50,001 nt of DNA from Syntrophus aciditrophicus (GTDB lineage Bacteria; Desulfobacterota; Syntrophia; Syntrophales; UBA8958), in NCBI GenBank assembly GCA_020718905.1, contig DYRD01000009.1:1-50001 (forward strand). The letters run 5' to 3'. Both the position numbers and the translations under genes were made by a program. The notes below the pieces were generated by a model. The model saw only the letters and a list, made by a program, of their open reading frames with translations, made no database searches and had not been told where the DNA came from. Of this stretch, positions 1 through 8,025 are shown piece by piece. The first letter of the stretch is position 1, and each line of letters opens with the position of its first letter.

Positions 1-1
1 G

Positions 2-865
2 AACCAAGGGCAATTTCCCACTTATAAAAACCTGTATCCTGTCCAAACAACCCCACCACCTCTTTATATCATGCGGGAAAGCATTTTCAGCATCGCGGAA
101 GCCAATAATGATATTGATCTCAGAAAGATCGGCCGGGAGATGATCCGGGGTGGCAAGGGGTTTGTGACCTTGAAGAATCATTTCGCCGGGCAGAAGTCCT
201 GGATGTACTACGCCCCCCTACCCTCCCTGGAGTGGTCGATCGGGGTGGTCTTCCCGGAAGACCGGCTCTTCGCAGGCATCGGCAAGCTGGGTGTGATTAT
301 CATGGCCATCAGCGGCGTCGGTTTCCTCGCCCTCCTTGTTGTCATCATCACCATTTCCGGAACCATCACCAAGCCTCTCCGTATCCTTGCCGATAAAGCG
401 GGGGAAATCGCCCGGGGAAATCTGGAAATAGAGGTCCCCAAGCTCCGCTCCCATGACGAAGTGGCCGCCCTTTCCAATTCCTTCCACGAAATGAAGGTCG
501 CCCTGCAGGAGTATATCTGCAACCTTGCCGAAACCACCGCCGCCAAGGAACGGATCGAGAGCGAACTGAAGATTGCCCATACGATCCAGATGAGTTTCCT
601 TCCCAAGCACTTCCCGCCCTTTCCGGAAAAGGAAGAATTTGAAATCTTTGCCACCCTGGAACCGGCCAAGGAAGTGGGAGGAAATCTCTATGACTTCTTC
701 CTGATTGACGAGGAGCACCTATTCTTTTCCATCGGCGACGTCTCCGGCAAGGGGGTGCCGGCAGCGCTGTTCATGGCCGTCACCAAAACCCTGATGAAGG
801 GGATCGCCAGCCAGGCGGTTTTCCCTTCCATGGCCTTGGAGACGGTTAATCAGGCAACTCTGTAA
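2..865 (+). CDS. SpoIIE/RsbU-type serine phosphatase, sensor half (5' end outside window, frameshifted)
   Basis: Membrane sensor part of a phosphatase that would dephosphorylate a STAS anti-sigma antagonist. The frame is open to the window edge, so the 5' end is missing. Visible in order, counted from the ATG at 71: the end of a Cache-like extracellular domain, one transmembrane helix (about residues 72-97), a HAMP domain (ITKPLRILADKAGEIARGNL), a short linker, and the start of the PP2C/SpoIIE fold (GNLYDFF, GDVSGKGVPAALFMA with metal-binding Asp). The frame stops at 863-865. Deleting one base near 854 joins it to the downstream frame as ...NQQLCKENDSSMFVT, the usual continuation of this family, so a one-base frameshift splits one gene. 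A second gene pair of the same pathway lies at 3037-3792. Confidence 0.8.
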   Translation, partial: NQGQFPTYKNLYPVQTTPPPLYIMRESIFSIAEANNDIDLRKIGREMIRGGKGFVTLKNHFAGQKSWMYYAPLPSLEWSIGVVFPEDRLFAGIGKLGVIIMAISGVGFLALLVVIITISGTITKPLRILADKAGEIARGNLEIEVPKLRSHDEVAALSNSFHEMKVALQEYICNLAETTAAKERIESELKIAHTIQMSFLPKHFPPFPEKEEFEIFATLEPAKEVGGNLYDFFLIDEEHLFFSIGDVSGKGVPAALFMAVTKTLMKGIASQAVFPSMALETVNQATL

Positions 866-881
866 GGAAAACGACTCCTCC

Positions 882-1307
882 ATGTTTGTCACCATCTTTT
901 GCGGTATCCTGAATTTCAAAACGGGGGAGCTTCTGTTTGCGAACGCCGGTCACAATCTTCCGGTGCTGATTTCCTCCGGCGGCGAGGTTCGTTGGCTGGA
1001 GTCCCCGCCGGGTTTCCTGCTCGGAATCATGGAAGACGCCCAATTTGAAACCTCCCGCATGATGCTGGCACCCGGCGACACCCTGCTCCTCTATACCGAC
1101 GGGGTAACGGAGGCCATGAATACCCGGCAGGAGTTCTTTTCCGATCAAACCCTGATCGATACCATCACCGGGTGCCGCCCCGATCATCGGAGCCCGGAAG
1201 CGATAATCGACGGTGTCCTCCAGGCCGTCAAGGCGTTCACCGGCGCAGAACCTCAATCGGACGATATCACCATGCTCGCCCTCCATTATCGGGGGAAGAG
1301 TGGTTAG
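882..1307 (+). CDS. SpoIIE/RsbU-type serine phosphatase, catalytic C-terminal half
   Basis: Second half of the PP2C-like phosphatase begun upstream. The reading frame is already coding from about 855 (LCKENDSS precedes the ATG at 882), so this is not a separate gene but the remainder after a one-base frameshift. It holds the core of the SpoIIE domain: FVTIFCGILNFKTGELLFAN, NAGHNLPVL, and the metal-binding Asp residues of LLLYTDGVTEAMN and QSDDITML. Without the upstream half it would be an incomplete fold. The phosphatase, the STAS protein and the ATPase nearby together make a partner-switching module. Confidence 0.8.
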   Translation: MFVTIFCGILNFKTGELLFANAGHNLPVLISSGGEVRWLESPPGFLLGIMEDAQFETSRMMLAPGDTLLLYTDGVTEAMNTRQEFFSDQTLIDTITGCRPDHRSPEAIIDGVLQAVKAFTGAEPQSDDITMLALHYRGKSG

Positions 1308-1322
1308 GAAGGGAGTTTGCGT

Positions 1323-2351
1323 ATGCGAGCCCTTTTTTTTAAAAAGATATGCGATCTGCGCACCGAGCGGCACCCCCTGACCCTGGGTCATGCACCCGAG
1401 CCCCGGGCCGGAGACGATGAGATCATTGTGAAGGTAGGAGTCTGCGGCGTCTGTCATACCGAACTTGACGAAATCGAAGGCCGCACTCCGCCGCTGTTTT
1501 TTCCAATGATTCCCGGCCATCAGGTCGTGGGACAGGTTGTCGAGAAAGGGACCGGCGTGGTCCGGCTTCAGGTCGGCGACCGCGTCGGCGTGGGCTGGAT
1601 ATTCTCCGCCTGCGGGATATGCCCCTGGTGCCGTTCGGAGCGGGAGAATCTGTGCGAACAATTCCGCGCCACCGGCCGGGATGCCCACGGCGGCTACGCG
1701 GAATATATGAAGGTCCGGGAGGCTTTCGCCATTCCCATCCAGGCGGAATTTTCAGACAGCGAGGCGGCCCCCCTGCTTTGCGCCGGGGCTATCGGCTATA
1801 GGTCCTTGCGGCTGTCCGGCATTCAGGACGGCCAAACCCTGGGACTGACGGGCTTCGGCGCTTCCGCCCACCTCGTCCTGAAGATGGCTCATTATCAGTA
1901 TCCGCAATCGGAGGTATTTATCTTTGCCCGCAGCGAAGAGGAACGATTATTCGCCCGGGAGTTGGGCGCGGCCTGGGCGGGGGATACGGAAGAGGCCCCG
2001 CCGGAACAGCTCGCTGCCATCATCGACACCACCCCCGTTTGGCGACCCGTCGTCGAGGCCCTGAAAAACCTGAAAAGCGGCGGGCGTCTGGTCATCAATG
2101 CCATCCGGAAGGAAGATACCGACCAGGGCAGACTCCTGGAAATGGACTACCCCCATCACCTGTGGTTGGAAAAGGAGATCAAAAGCGTCGCCAACGTCAC
2201 CCGCCGTGACATTCAAGAATGCCTCGCTCTTGCCGCCGCCATCCCCATCAAACCGGATTACCGGGAATATGGCCTGGATGAAGCGAATCAGGCGTTGCTG
2301 GAACTCAAGGAACGGCAGATCAGAGGGGCCAAGGTCCTCAGGATCCAATAG
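1323..2351 (+). CDS. Zinc-dependent alcohol dehydrogenase family protein
   Basis: Medium-chain dehydrogenase, about 342 residues. Catalytic-zinc region: GVCGVCHTELDE with Cys, then PGHQVVG. The structural-zinc lobe has four Cys in CGICPWCRSERENLC. The nucleotide-binding loop is GLTGFGASAHLVL, where GFGAS replaces the common GxGxxG, as in the 'zinc-binding alcohol dehydrogenase family' close to AdhP. ATG 1323 is preferred over TTG 1317 because AGGAAGGGAG lies 7-8 bases before it. The gene starts 16 bases after the phosphatase and ends 4 bases from the convergent dsbC-like gene. The substrate cannot be told from sequence. Confidence 0.85.
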   Translation: MRALFFKKICDLRTERHPLTLGHAPEPRAGDDEIIVKVGVCGVCHTELDEIEGRTPPLFFPMIPGHQVVGQVVEKGTGVVRLQVGDRVGVGWIFSACGICPWCRSERENLCEQFRATGRDAHGGYAEYMKVREAFAIPIQAEFSDSEAAPLLCAGAIGYRSLRLSGIQDGQTLGLTGFGASAHLVLKMAHYQYPQSEVFIFARSEEERLFARELGAAWAGDTEEAPPEQLAAIIDTTPVWRPVVEALKNLKSGGRLVINAIRKEDTDQGRLLEMDYPHHLWLEKEIKSVANVTRRDIQECLALAAAIPIKPDYREYGLDEANQALLELKERQIRGAKVLRIQ

Positions 2352-2355
2352 AAAG

Positions 2356-2952
2356 CTATTTCACCGGCGCCCCGAGCAGTTTTTCTATCTCGGGAATGTT
2401 CGCACCGTGAACGATATGCCCGTCAATGATAAATAAGGGGGTACCATCTACATCTACGCCGAGTCGCACCGCCTGCTCCCGGTGGCTTTTCATCAGCGCG
2501 GTTTCTTCGGCGCTCGCACAGGACACCAAAGGCTTTGTGTCCAACTGGCCGCTGAAGACCTCCTTGTAAGCCCCGACACGGTCAGAGGCGCAGAGGATAT
2601 GCCTAATCTTGTCCTCCGAGGCCTTGGAGAGGGGAAGAGTCTTTGGCATCTCCAGGAGGATTGCGTCCTTGCGCTGATTTATTTCTTCTCTTCGCCGCTG
2701 GGTGATGTTTTTTCCGTCTTTGGTGATGATACCTCCTAAAATGATGGCTTCCGCCTCCGGGGCGTAATAGAGGAGTCCCTTATCCGTTACCATTTCGTAG
2801 ACCCCCTTGATGGGGGTCAGCTGAAAACTTTCGATCTTTATATCGGGATATTTCTGCTTCAGGGATGCTTCCGGGGTCAAGTCGGCCCCCCACGCTGCGG
2901 CACTGATGATAAAAAAGCCTGCAATAATGGCAACAATTATCTTCTTTAACAT
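2356..2952 (-). CDS. DsbC/DsbG-like periplasmic protein lacking the CXXC active site
   Basis: 198 residues with a clear signal peptide (MLKKIIVAIIAGFFIISAAAWGA) and SD GGAGGG before the ATG. The N-terminal half matches the DsbC dimerisation domain (IKGVYEMVTDKGLLYYAPEAE, IITKDGKNIT). The C-terminal half matches the end of the thioredoxin fold (KIRHILCASDRVGAYKEVF, VSCAS, GVDVDGTPLFIIDG with the cis-Pro loop). DsbC homologues carry about 45-50 residues between 'DLPLSKA' and 'KIRHILCAS' including FTDPDCPYC. Here the two blocks are joined directly (LPLSKASEDKIRHIL) in frame, so the redox CXXC is gone while the structural disulfide Cys pair remains. As written it cannot isomerise disulfides; assembly deletion is the alternative. 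Confidence 0.75.
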   Translation of the reverse strand: MLKKIIVAIIAGFFIISAAAWGADLTPEASLKQKYPDIKIESFQLTPIKGVYEMVTDKGLLYYAPEAEAIILGGIITKDGKNITQRRREEINQRKDAILLEMPKTLPLSKASEDKIRHILCASDRVGAYKEVFSGQLDTKPLVSCASAEETALMKSHREQAVRLGVDVDGTPLFIIDGHIVHGANIPEIEKLLGAPVK

Positions 2953-3036
2953 TTTCCCTCCTTCGTGGCCGAAACGGCAGGATATCTTTATGAATCCGCC
3001 TTGCCGGCGACTTGCTGATGGCGGCGTTGCCGCCTG

Positions 3037-3480
3037 TTATTCATCGACCGCCCGACTCGTCGTAGTGTTGAAACTGGTCATGGAAAGAAAGTTCTTATTA
3101 TCTTCCCGGCGGTACCCGACCCGGTCCATGAGCTGTTTGACAAGATAAATACCCAGCCCGCCAACGTGACGTTCATATATACCCAGCGAAATGTCGGGAT
3201 CATCGGAGGACAGGATATTGAAGGGAATTCCTGCATCCACGATCTCGATGGTTAAGGCTCCCTCCGGTCCGGAGCGGCACGATATTTCTACCTCCCCCGG
3301 TTCGCCGGGGTAGGCGTAGGTAAAGATGTTAACCAGTATCTCTTCCACACAAAGCTCGATTTCGCCTAAGCGTCGGGGATCAAACCCCAGCCCCTTGGTA
3401 AAGGATAAAACGAAAGCGATTGATTTCTGAAGTGATTTCATATGGGCAGGGACAACGATGGTCTGCACGTTATCGTCCAT
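3037..3480 (-). CDS. RsbW-like anti-sigma-factor serine kinase / HATPase domain protein
   Basis: About 147 residues of a GHKL ATPase domain starting at the ATG whose complement is 3478-3480. N-box Glu/Asn in ELCVEEILVNIFTYAY, the D-x-G of IEIVDAGIPFN, and G2 GGLGIYLVKQLMD are all present. In partner switching it binds and phosphorylates a STAS antagonist and holds a sigma factor or other target. Read as given, it is fused in frame to the STAS domain upstream (one 251-codon frame, 3037-3792). The fusion disappears if one A is removed from the run at 3531-3534, which restores a normal STAS C-terminus with a stop at 3489-3491, nine bases before this ATG. Two coupled genes are therefore more likely than a fusion. 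Confidence 0.75.
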   Translation of the reverse strand: MDDNVQTIVVPAHMKSLQKSIAFVLSFTKGLGFDPRRLGEIELCVEEILVNIFTYAYPGEPGEVEISCRSGPEGALTIEIVDAGIPFNILSSDDPDISLGIYERHVGGLGIYLVKQLMDRVGYRREDNKNFLSMTSFNTTTSRAVDE

Positions 3481-3488
3481 AAAAACGA

Positions 3489-3792
3489 TCAGAACTGCTT
3501 CAGGGCATCTTCCTCGGTATTGTAAATAGTAAAAGATGGAACCGAAGCCTGATATTTTAAAAACATCCTTGACCGGTCCGCGGAGTTCGGAAAAAACCAT
3601 CTTGCCTTCCCTGGGCTTCAGCATCTTGGCAATGGCCAGGATGCTGCGCAGGCCCGCACTGCTGATATATTCCAACTGGTCCATCTTGATGAGAAAGGCC
3701 TTCTCCCCGGCCTCAATCGATTCTGACAGGTTTTTTTCAAAATCCGGGGCGGTAGCGGCGTCAATCCTACCACTAACGGAAACGATTAGCAC
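3489..3792 (-). CDS. STAS-domain anti-sigma-factor antagonist (RsbV-like), frameshifted
   Basis: STAS domain of about 100 residues: VSVSGRIDAATAPDFEKNL, then DQLEYISSAGLRSIL, where the Ser of SSAGLR is the usual phosphorylation site, then MVFSELRGPVKDVFKISGFGSIF. After GSIF the given frame turns into SIFYYLQYRGRCPE, but the +1 frame reads SIFTIYNTEEDALKQF-stop, the standard end of these proteins. The start is also uncertain: the frame opens at GTG 3792, yet an ATG at 3821 with GAGG upstream would add a short N-terminus if one base were changed in the T8 run 3802-3809. It probably works with the RsbW-like ATPase downstream and the phosphatase at 2-1307. Confidence 0.7.
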
Positions 3793-3919
3793 ATCCTTTC
3801 CTTTTTTTTATTTATTTCCATATGGGCGCCTCAATTTCAGGATTTGATGAGAAATATCGTGAAGTGACTGGCATATTTTCCGAACAATGTCAAAGGCAAT
3901 TTCTTTTCAGGAATTGCTC

Positions 3920-3948
3920 TTGACGAGACCCGTGGATTGTCATACATT
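3920..3948 (+). promoter_or_regulatory. Candidate sigma-70 promoter for pdxST
   Basis: TTGACG at 3920-3925 and TACATT at 3943-3948 are separated by 17 bases. They sit 36 bases before the pdxS ATG in a stretch without other coding signal. The match is good but has not been tested against background. Confidence 0.45.
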
Positions 3949-3984
3949 TTGTTCACAATTGAAACAAAGGGGAGGCGTTATAAT

Positions 3985-4866
3985 ATGGATACAAAAAGGT
4001 ACGAATTAAACGTCCAGTTGGCCCAGATGCTCAAAGGCGGCGTCATCATGGACGTGACAAATGTCGAACAGGCAAAGATCGCCGAAGATGCAGGCGCTGT
4101 TGCCGTAATGGCTCTGGAGCGGGTGCCGGCGGACATCAGGGCCCAGGGCGGTGTGGCGCGTATGTCCGATCCGACGATGATTGCGGAAATCAAAAAGTCC
4201 GTTTCCGTCCCGGTCATGGCCAAGGCGCGAATCGGTCATTTCGTCGAGGCCCAGGTCCTCGAGGCCTTGAAGATCGATTACATCGATGAGAGCGAAGTCC
4301 TCACCCCCGCCGACGAAGAATGTCACATCGATAAGTCAAAGTTTGCCATTCCCTTTGTCTGCGGCGCCAGAAACCTGGGGGAAGCCCTGCGCCGCATTGC
4401 CGAGGGGGCGGCGATGATCCGCACGAAGGGCGAAGCCGGGACAGGCAATGTCGTCGAGGCCGTCCGTCACATGCGCACCATGAACAGAGAAATCCGTCAG
4501 CTCAACGGCATGCCCGTAGAAGAAGTGACAGGTTACGCCAAGCTCAACGGCATGCCCTATGAACTGGCGATAAGGGTTAGGGAGCTTGGCCGTCTGCCGG
4601 TGGTCAATTTCGCCGCCGGGGGCATCGCTACGCCCGCCGACGCGGCCTTGATGATGCAGCTTGGCTGCGACGGCGTATTCGTCGGCTCCGGCATTTTTAA
4701 GTCCGCCGATCCCGCAAGACGGGCCCTGGCAATCGTTAAGGCCACCGCCTATTTCCGTGACCCTCTTAAGGTTCTGGAGGCATCCATGGACCTCGGCGAG
4801 GCGATGGCGGGACTGGAAATCGGCGCCATCCCCGAAAATCAGTTGCTGGCCGGTCGGGGCTGGTAA
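3985..4866 (+). CDS. pdxS: Pyridoxal 5'-phosphate synthase lyase subunit PdxS
   Basis: Synthase subunit of the DXP-independent PLP pathway. It makes PLP from ribose 5-phosphate, glyceraldehyde 3-phosphate and ammonia delivered by PdxT. 293 residues, the normal length. Highly conserved blocks include [39 protein letters not shown], the [15 protein letters not shown] segment with catalytic Lys, [11 protein letters not shown] with the second Lys, and [24 protein letters not shown] 3985 is chosen over in-frame codons 48 bases upstream because GGGGAGG precedes it and the N-terminus then matches the family. It is followed 22 bases later by pdxT. Confidence 0.97.
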   Translation: MDTKRYELNVQLAQMLKGGVIMDVTNVEQAKIAEDAGAVAVMALERVPADIRAQGGVARMSDPTMIAEIKKSVSVPVMAKARIGHFVEAQVLEALKIDYIDESEVLTPADEECHIDKSKFAIPFVCGARNLGEALRRIAEGAAMIRTKGEAGTGNVVEAVRHMRTMNREIRQLNGMPVEEVTGYAKLNGMPYELAIRVRELGRLPVVNFAAGGIATPADAALMMQLGCDGVFVGSGIFKSADPARRALAIVKATAYFRDPLKVLEASMDLGEAMAGLEIGAIPENQLLAGRGW

Positions 4867-4888
4867 TGATCTTGCCGGAGTCGCTATC

Positions 4889-5536
4889 ATGATCGGGGTT
4901 CTTGATCTACAGGGAGACGTCGTCGAACATCTCGACCATTTGGAACGTCTCGGAGTAGTCTCACGCCGGGTAAAGGAACCGTCCCACCTTCATGATCTCA
5001 AGGGGCTGATCATTCCGGGAGGAGAGAGTACCTGTCTGTCCCGTCTCATAAAAATCTTCGGGATGGATACGGCGATTACGGAGGCCTGTGAACGGGGCGT
5101 GAAAATCTGGGGAACCTGCGCCGGGGCCATTCTCCTGGCCACGCGAATTGTGGGGGAAAAGCCCTATCTGGGACTGATCGACATGGAGATCGAGCGCAAC
5201 AGCTTCGGTAGCCAGCTCGCAAGTTTTGCCGCTACGGCCGCCATTCCGCGGGTAGCGAGCAAGGCCGTTCCCCTGATCTTCATCCGGGCTCCCAAAATAA
5301 GGAGCGTCGGGCCGGGGGTGGAGATCCTGCTGCAGCTGGACGACTACATCGCCGCCGTCGAAACGGCGGACATTCTCGCCACGGTCTTTCATCCAGAATT
5401 AACTAATAATCTTGCTTTCCACCGCTACTTTTCCAGAAAATGCGGACTCACGGCAGAGGAATCGCCACCCCTTGCTGACCCCACTTGGACCCCTACCAGT
5501 TGGACGCGGCACAGCCGTATTGCGGCTTCAGTCTGA
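4889..5536 (+). CDS. pdxT: Pyridoxal 5'-phosphate synthase glutaminase subunit PdxT
   Basis: Class I glutamine amidotransferase that supplies ammonia to PdxS. 215 residues. Family blocks: MIGVLDLQGDVVEHLDHLERLG, LIIPGGESTCLSRL, the nucleophile Cys in GTCAGAILL, GLIDMEIERNSFGSQ, and the catalytic His-Glu pair in FHPEL. ATG 4889 follows GCCGGAG. The last 30 or so residues after the FHPEL-NNLAFHRYF block are longer than usual and low in recognisable signal. The stop at 5534-5536 abuts the end of the convergent lipoprotein remnant, so the tail may be altered. Confidence 0.95.
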   Translation: MIGVLDLQGDVVEHLDHLERLGVVSRRVKEPSHLHDLKGLIIPGGESTCLSRLIKIFGMDTAITEACERGVKIWGTCAGAILLATRIVGEKPYLGLIDMEIERNSFGSQLASFAATAAIPRVASKAVPLIFIRAPKIRSVGPGVEILLQLDDYIAAVETADILATVFHPELTNNLAFHRYFSRKCGLTAEESPPLADPTWTPTSWTRHSRIAASV

Positions 5537-6220
5537 TCATGACTGGATCAACAAGATCCTTTGTTTTATTTTATCAGCTTTTTCGTCTTCCCGACGTTCC
5601 ACGTAAAAAGCATGAAGGCGCTCTGAATAGACCAGGAGGGCCTTTTTCCACCCCTGCCGGGAAGCGGTTTCCACCGCCCCGTTAAGGAGCTACGCGTTTT
5701 CATACCCATAGCGCACCAGGAGCCCCGTCATGACCAATCGGGACAGGGGATCTTCGATCTTGGCCGGACATCCGCCGCGATACTATCCCTTCTGGCAGCA
5801 AGAATGTCGGCAACGGTCCGGGAATACTGGGGAGGCAGCAGGTCGCGATCTGCCTGGGAAAAGTTTCCCTTCAGGAAGGCGTAAAACCCGGCGTGCGCCG
5901 GGTTAGGTTCCGCAGTCTGGATTTTCAGAAAGTCGTCATCCCGAAAAGATTCCAAAAGGGCGGCCTGCACGGCATACCGGTTCAGATAGTCCTTGGCCAA
6001 AAGATTGAGATCCCCGCTTTTCTTGATCTCTGCTACGGCACGCTGAAAGTGTAAATCGGCGGTCCCCGTCTTTCCTTCCAGATAGGCCTTCTTAAAATCC
6101 TCCATCTGGTTGAAGCTGGCATAAGTCCGGTATGGACTGAGAGCCGCCGCAACTCATGAGGAAGACCATGAGCAACACGGCGGGAAGCAGACCCTGCATC
6201 GACATTTCATCCTTTTTCAT
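5537..6220 (-). pseudogene. Mla-associated lipoprotein gene, broken by two frameshifts and a stop
   Basis: Last gene of the minus-strand Mla operon, 18 bases after mlaD. It begins at the ATG complement of 6218-6220 with MKKDEMSMQG, a hydrophobic stretch and a lipobox VFLMSCGG. One extra base near 6133 shifts it into the frame that starts MEDFKKAYLEGKTG and runs to about 5762 (DLHFQRAVAEIKK, LNLLAKDYLNRYAVQAALLESF). Another shift near 5762 gives AKIEDPLSRLVMTGLLVRYGYENA, then TAG at 5690-5692. The same frame continues with AVETASRQGWKKALLVYSERL and ends at 5537-5539. The pieces line up as one protein of about 225 residues, so this is one gene with three lesions. Function unknown; presumed outer-membrane partner of the MCE protein. 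Confidence 0.6.
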
Positions 6221-6238
6221 CTGGAAAATCACCTCTCC

Positions 6239-7084
6239 CTATTTGAACGGTATTTTCTTGTCCAGTTCGTTAATCAGCCGGTTGAGAGAATTGACCGTTG
6301 AGTCAACCTCGCTTCTGAGGAGTTTGAAATCCTGCGTCCCTTCCGCCGTGTTTGAACTGATTTTCGTAACGTTGTCAATAGTATTGCCGATCTTGCCGAG
6401 ATTGGTCACCAGTTCCCTCAGAATCTTGATAACCAGGGGAATGATCCCGTCCTTCCCATAGAGTTCCTCGTCCGTTTTTTTCAGAAGCTGCCCCACCTGA
6501 TCGTTTATGTTTCTGGCATGTTGCAGGGACGCATAAATGGCCTGGACGCTTTTTTCGACACCTACGGCCATTTCGAGAAGGGAATTTTTGGCAGCCAGAG
6601 ATCCCATCAGTCGTTCGACATTGTCCGTAATCAGGGCTACCTGTTCCAGGATGGGCTGGATCTTTTGGATCGCATCATTGATATCATTGACTTCCATCAA
6701 GATGGCAATGGAATCGGAGGACAATAACGAGCTTTTCGGGTTTGTTGTGGTTACGGTGAATTTAGGGGAACCGATGAGGGGCTTTTCAAGGACGAATTTA
6801 CTGTCGGAACGTATCCATTTAGCGTGGTGAGTGGGCACGGTGATCTTGATCATCACCATCCCCTTGTCATTGAATTCCAGTTCTACAACCTTGCCGATCT
6901 TGAAACCGGAAAAATACAGCGGCATACCCACGGGCAAACCGTCTCCCGTCCGGGAGGAAATGGTATAGGTGTTCTCCGGTTGGAAAATGCCTTTTTTGTA
7001 GGCCATATACCCAAGACCGGCAAGGATTAGCACCACGGTCAAGACAATGAAAAGGCCCACTTTCCATTCCGTTTTAAGCGCCAT
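6239..7084 (-). CDS. mlaD: MlaD-type MCE family protein
   Basis: Substrate-binding component of a retrograde phospholipid / hydrophobic-compound ABC importer. 281 residues with one N-terminal membrane anchor (KVGLFIVLTVVLILAGLGYMA), then the MCE domain (YTISSRTGDGLPVGMPLYFS, GFKIGKVVELEF, LEKPLIGSPKFTV), then a long helical tail typical of the family. SD AGGAGG lies upstream of the ATG. Neighbours are MlaE upstream and the broken lipoprotein downstream. The expected ATP-binding subunit MlaF is absent from this operon. Confidence 0.9.
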   Translation of the reverse strand: MALKTEWKVGLFIVLTVVLILAGLGYMAYKKGIFQPENTYTISSRTGDGLPVGMPLYFSGFKIGKVVELEFNDKGMVMIKITVPTHHAKWIRSDSKFVLEKPLIGSPKFTVTTTNPKSSLLSSDSIAILMEVNDINDAIQKIQPILEQVALITDNVERLMGSLAAKNSLLEMAVGVEKSVQAIYASLQHARNINDQVGQLLKKTDEELYGKDGIIPLVIKILRELVTNLGKIGNTIDNVTKISSNTAEGTQDFKLLRSEVDSTVNSLNRLINELDKKIPFK

Positions 7085-7209
7085 GGATCATTCCTCCTGT
7101 GTATCGCTCTTCATTCCAGATATAATCAAAGATATGACATTCCTGATACAGATCATCCACCGAGGTGAGAACATCACGGATAAAGCGGGTGTCATCGCTG
7201 TAGAGTCTC
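7081..7209 (-). pseudogene. Orphan coding-like frame between mlaE and mlaD, possible remnant of the Mla ATPase
   Basis: In the gap between mlaE and mlaD one minus-strand frame stays open and looks like protein (LRLYSDDTRFIRDVLTSVDD, then LYQECHIFDYIWNEERYTGG). It has no start of its own and runs into the mlaD frame offset. It sits exactly where an mlaF ATPase gene would be expected. I could not match it to the ABC ATPase motifs, so identity as an mlaF C-terminus is only a guess from position. Confidence 0.2.
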
Positions 7210-8009
7210 AAATGAGTTTTTCGATCAATGACATGACGATTAATGAGACCACCTCGATAATCATAATGGCGATAAAAACATTCACCATGCCCTGGAGCAC
7301 GGAAACGGGGATGCTGGTCAGTTCATCCGTGGCGCGCATGCCGTAACGGATAGGGATCATGATAATAAAAAATCCCATAGTCGCACAGTTGATCAGCATC
7401 ACGATGATATCAGAAAATTTAGCCGATGTCAGCAGCACCGTCACATAGTCGTTTATACTCATATTAAATAATAAAGCCGAAAAGACGAGGCCGCTGGTAA
7501 GAACAACGATGGAAAAGAGCCAACTAAGCAGGACGACCGAAAGGATGCCGCAGAGAATGCGCGGCAGGAAAAGATAATTGATCACATCGATCCGAAAGAC
7601 ATTAAGGGTATTGAGCTCTTTATTGACCTTCATAACGGCGATTTCCGCATTGACCGCCGAGCTTGAACGCAGGGCAATAAGGAGGACCGTGATGAAGGGG
7701 GCAAATTTCGTTACTACAAAACCCATGAGCAACTGGCCGAAATAGCCAAACAGCCCCAGATTGGTCAGATACTGGCCGATCATGCCGATGGCGATAGCCC
7801 CGGAAATAACCGCAACGGAGAGAAAAAGAGGCAGGATCTGGATGGAGGTAAAATACATCTGATTTATCAATACCATGCGTACGGCGCTGTTGTAAGCCCG
7901 GGGGTCAAACATTCTTGGCCAGAATGTGGAAGGCAAACGTAAGGGTGGCCCGGGAAGCATGGACGACCCGCAGGCCTGATCTGCCGATCTGTTCGATAAT
8001 TGCCGTCAT
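7208..8009 (-). CDS. mlaE: MlaE-type ABC transporter permease, frameshifted near its N-terminus
   Basis: Inner-membrane permease with about five hydrophobic helices. Family blocks: YNSAVRMVLINQMYFTSIQI, ALRSSSAVNAEIAVMKVNKE (the conserved cytoplasmic loop), INYLFLPRILCGILSVVLLS, IPIRYGMRATDELTSIP. The natural start is the ATG complement of 8007-8009: MTAIIEQIGRSGLRVVHASR...HILAKNV then hits TGA near 7906. Removing one base there joins it to DPRAYNSAV. Without this correction the N-terminal residues of the downstream frame (MLPGPPLRLP) are not family-like. First gene of the Mla operon; a palindromic repeat lies directly upstream. Confidence 0.8.
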
Positions 8010-8025
8010 GGCTGTTTCCAGTTAT

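Noticed and set aside
846-1688. Long antisense open frame opposite the phosphatase and the alcohol dehydrogenase
   Set aside because: It is a shadow of the plus-strand genes in GC-rich DNA. Its translation has no domain signal, while the plus frame carries catalytic motifs.
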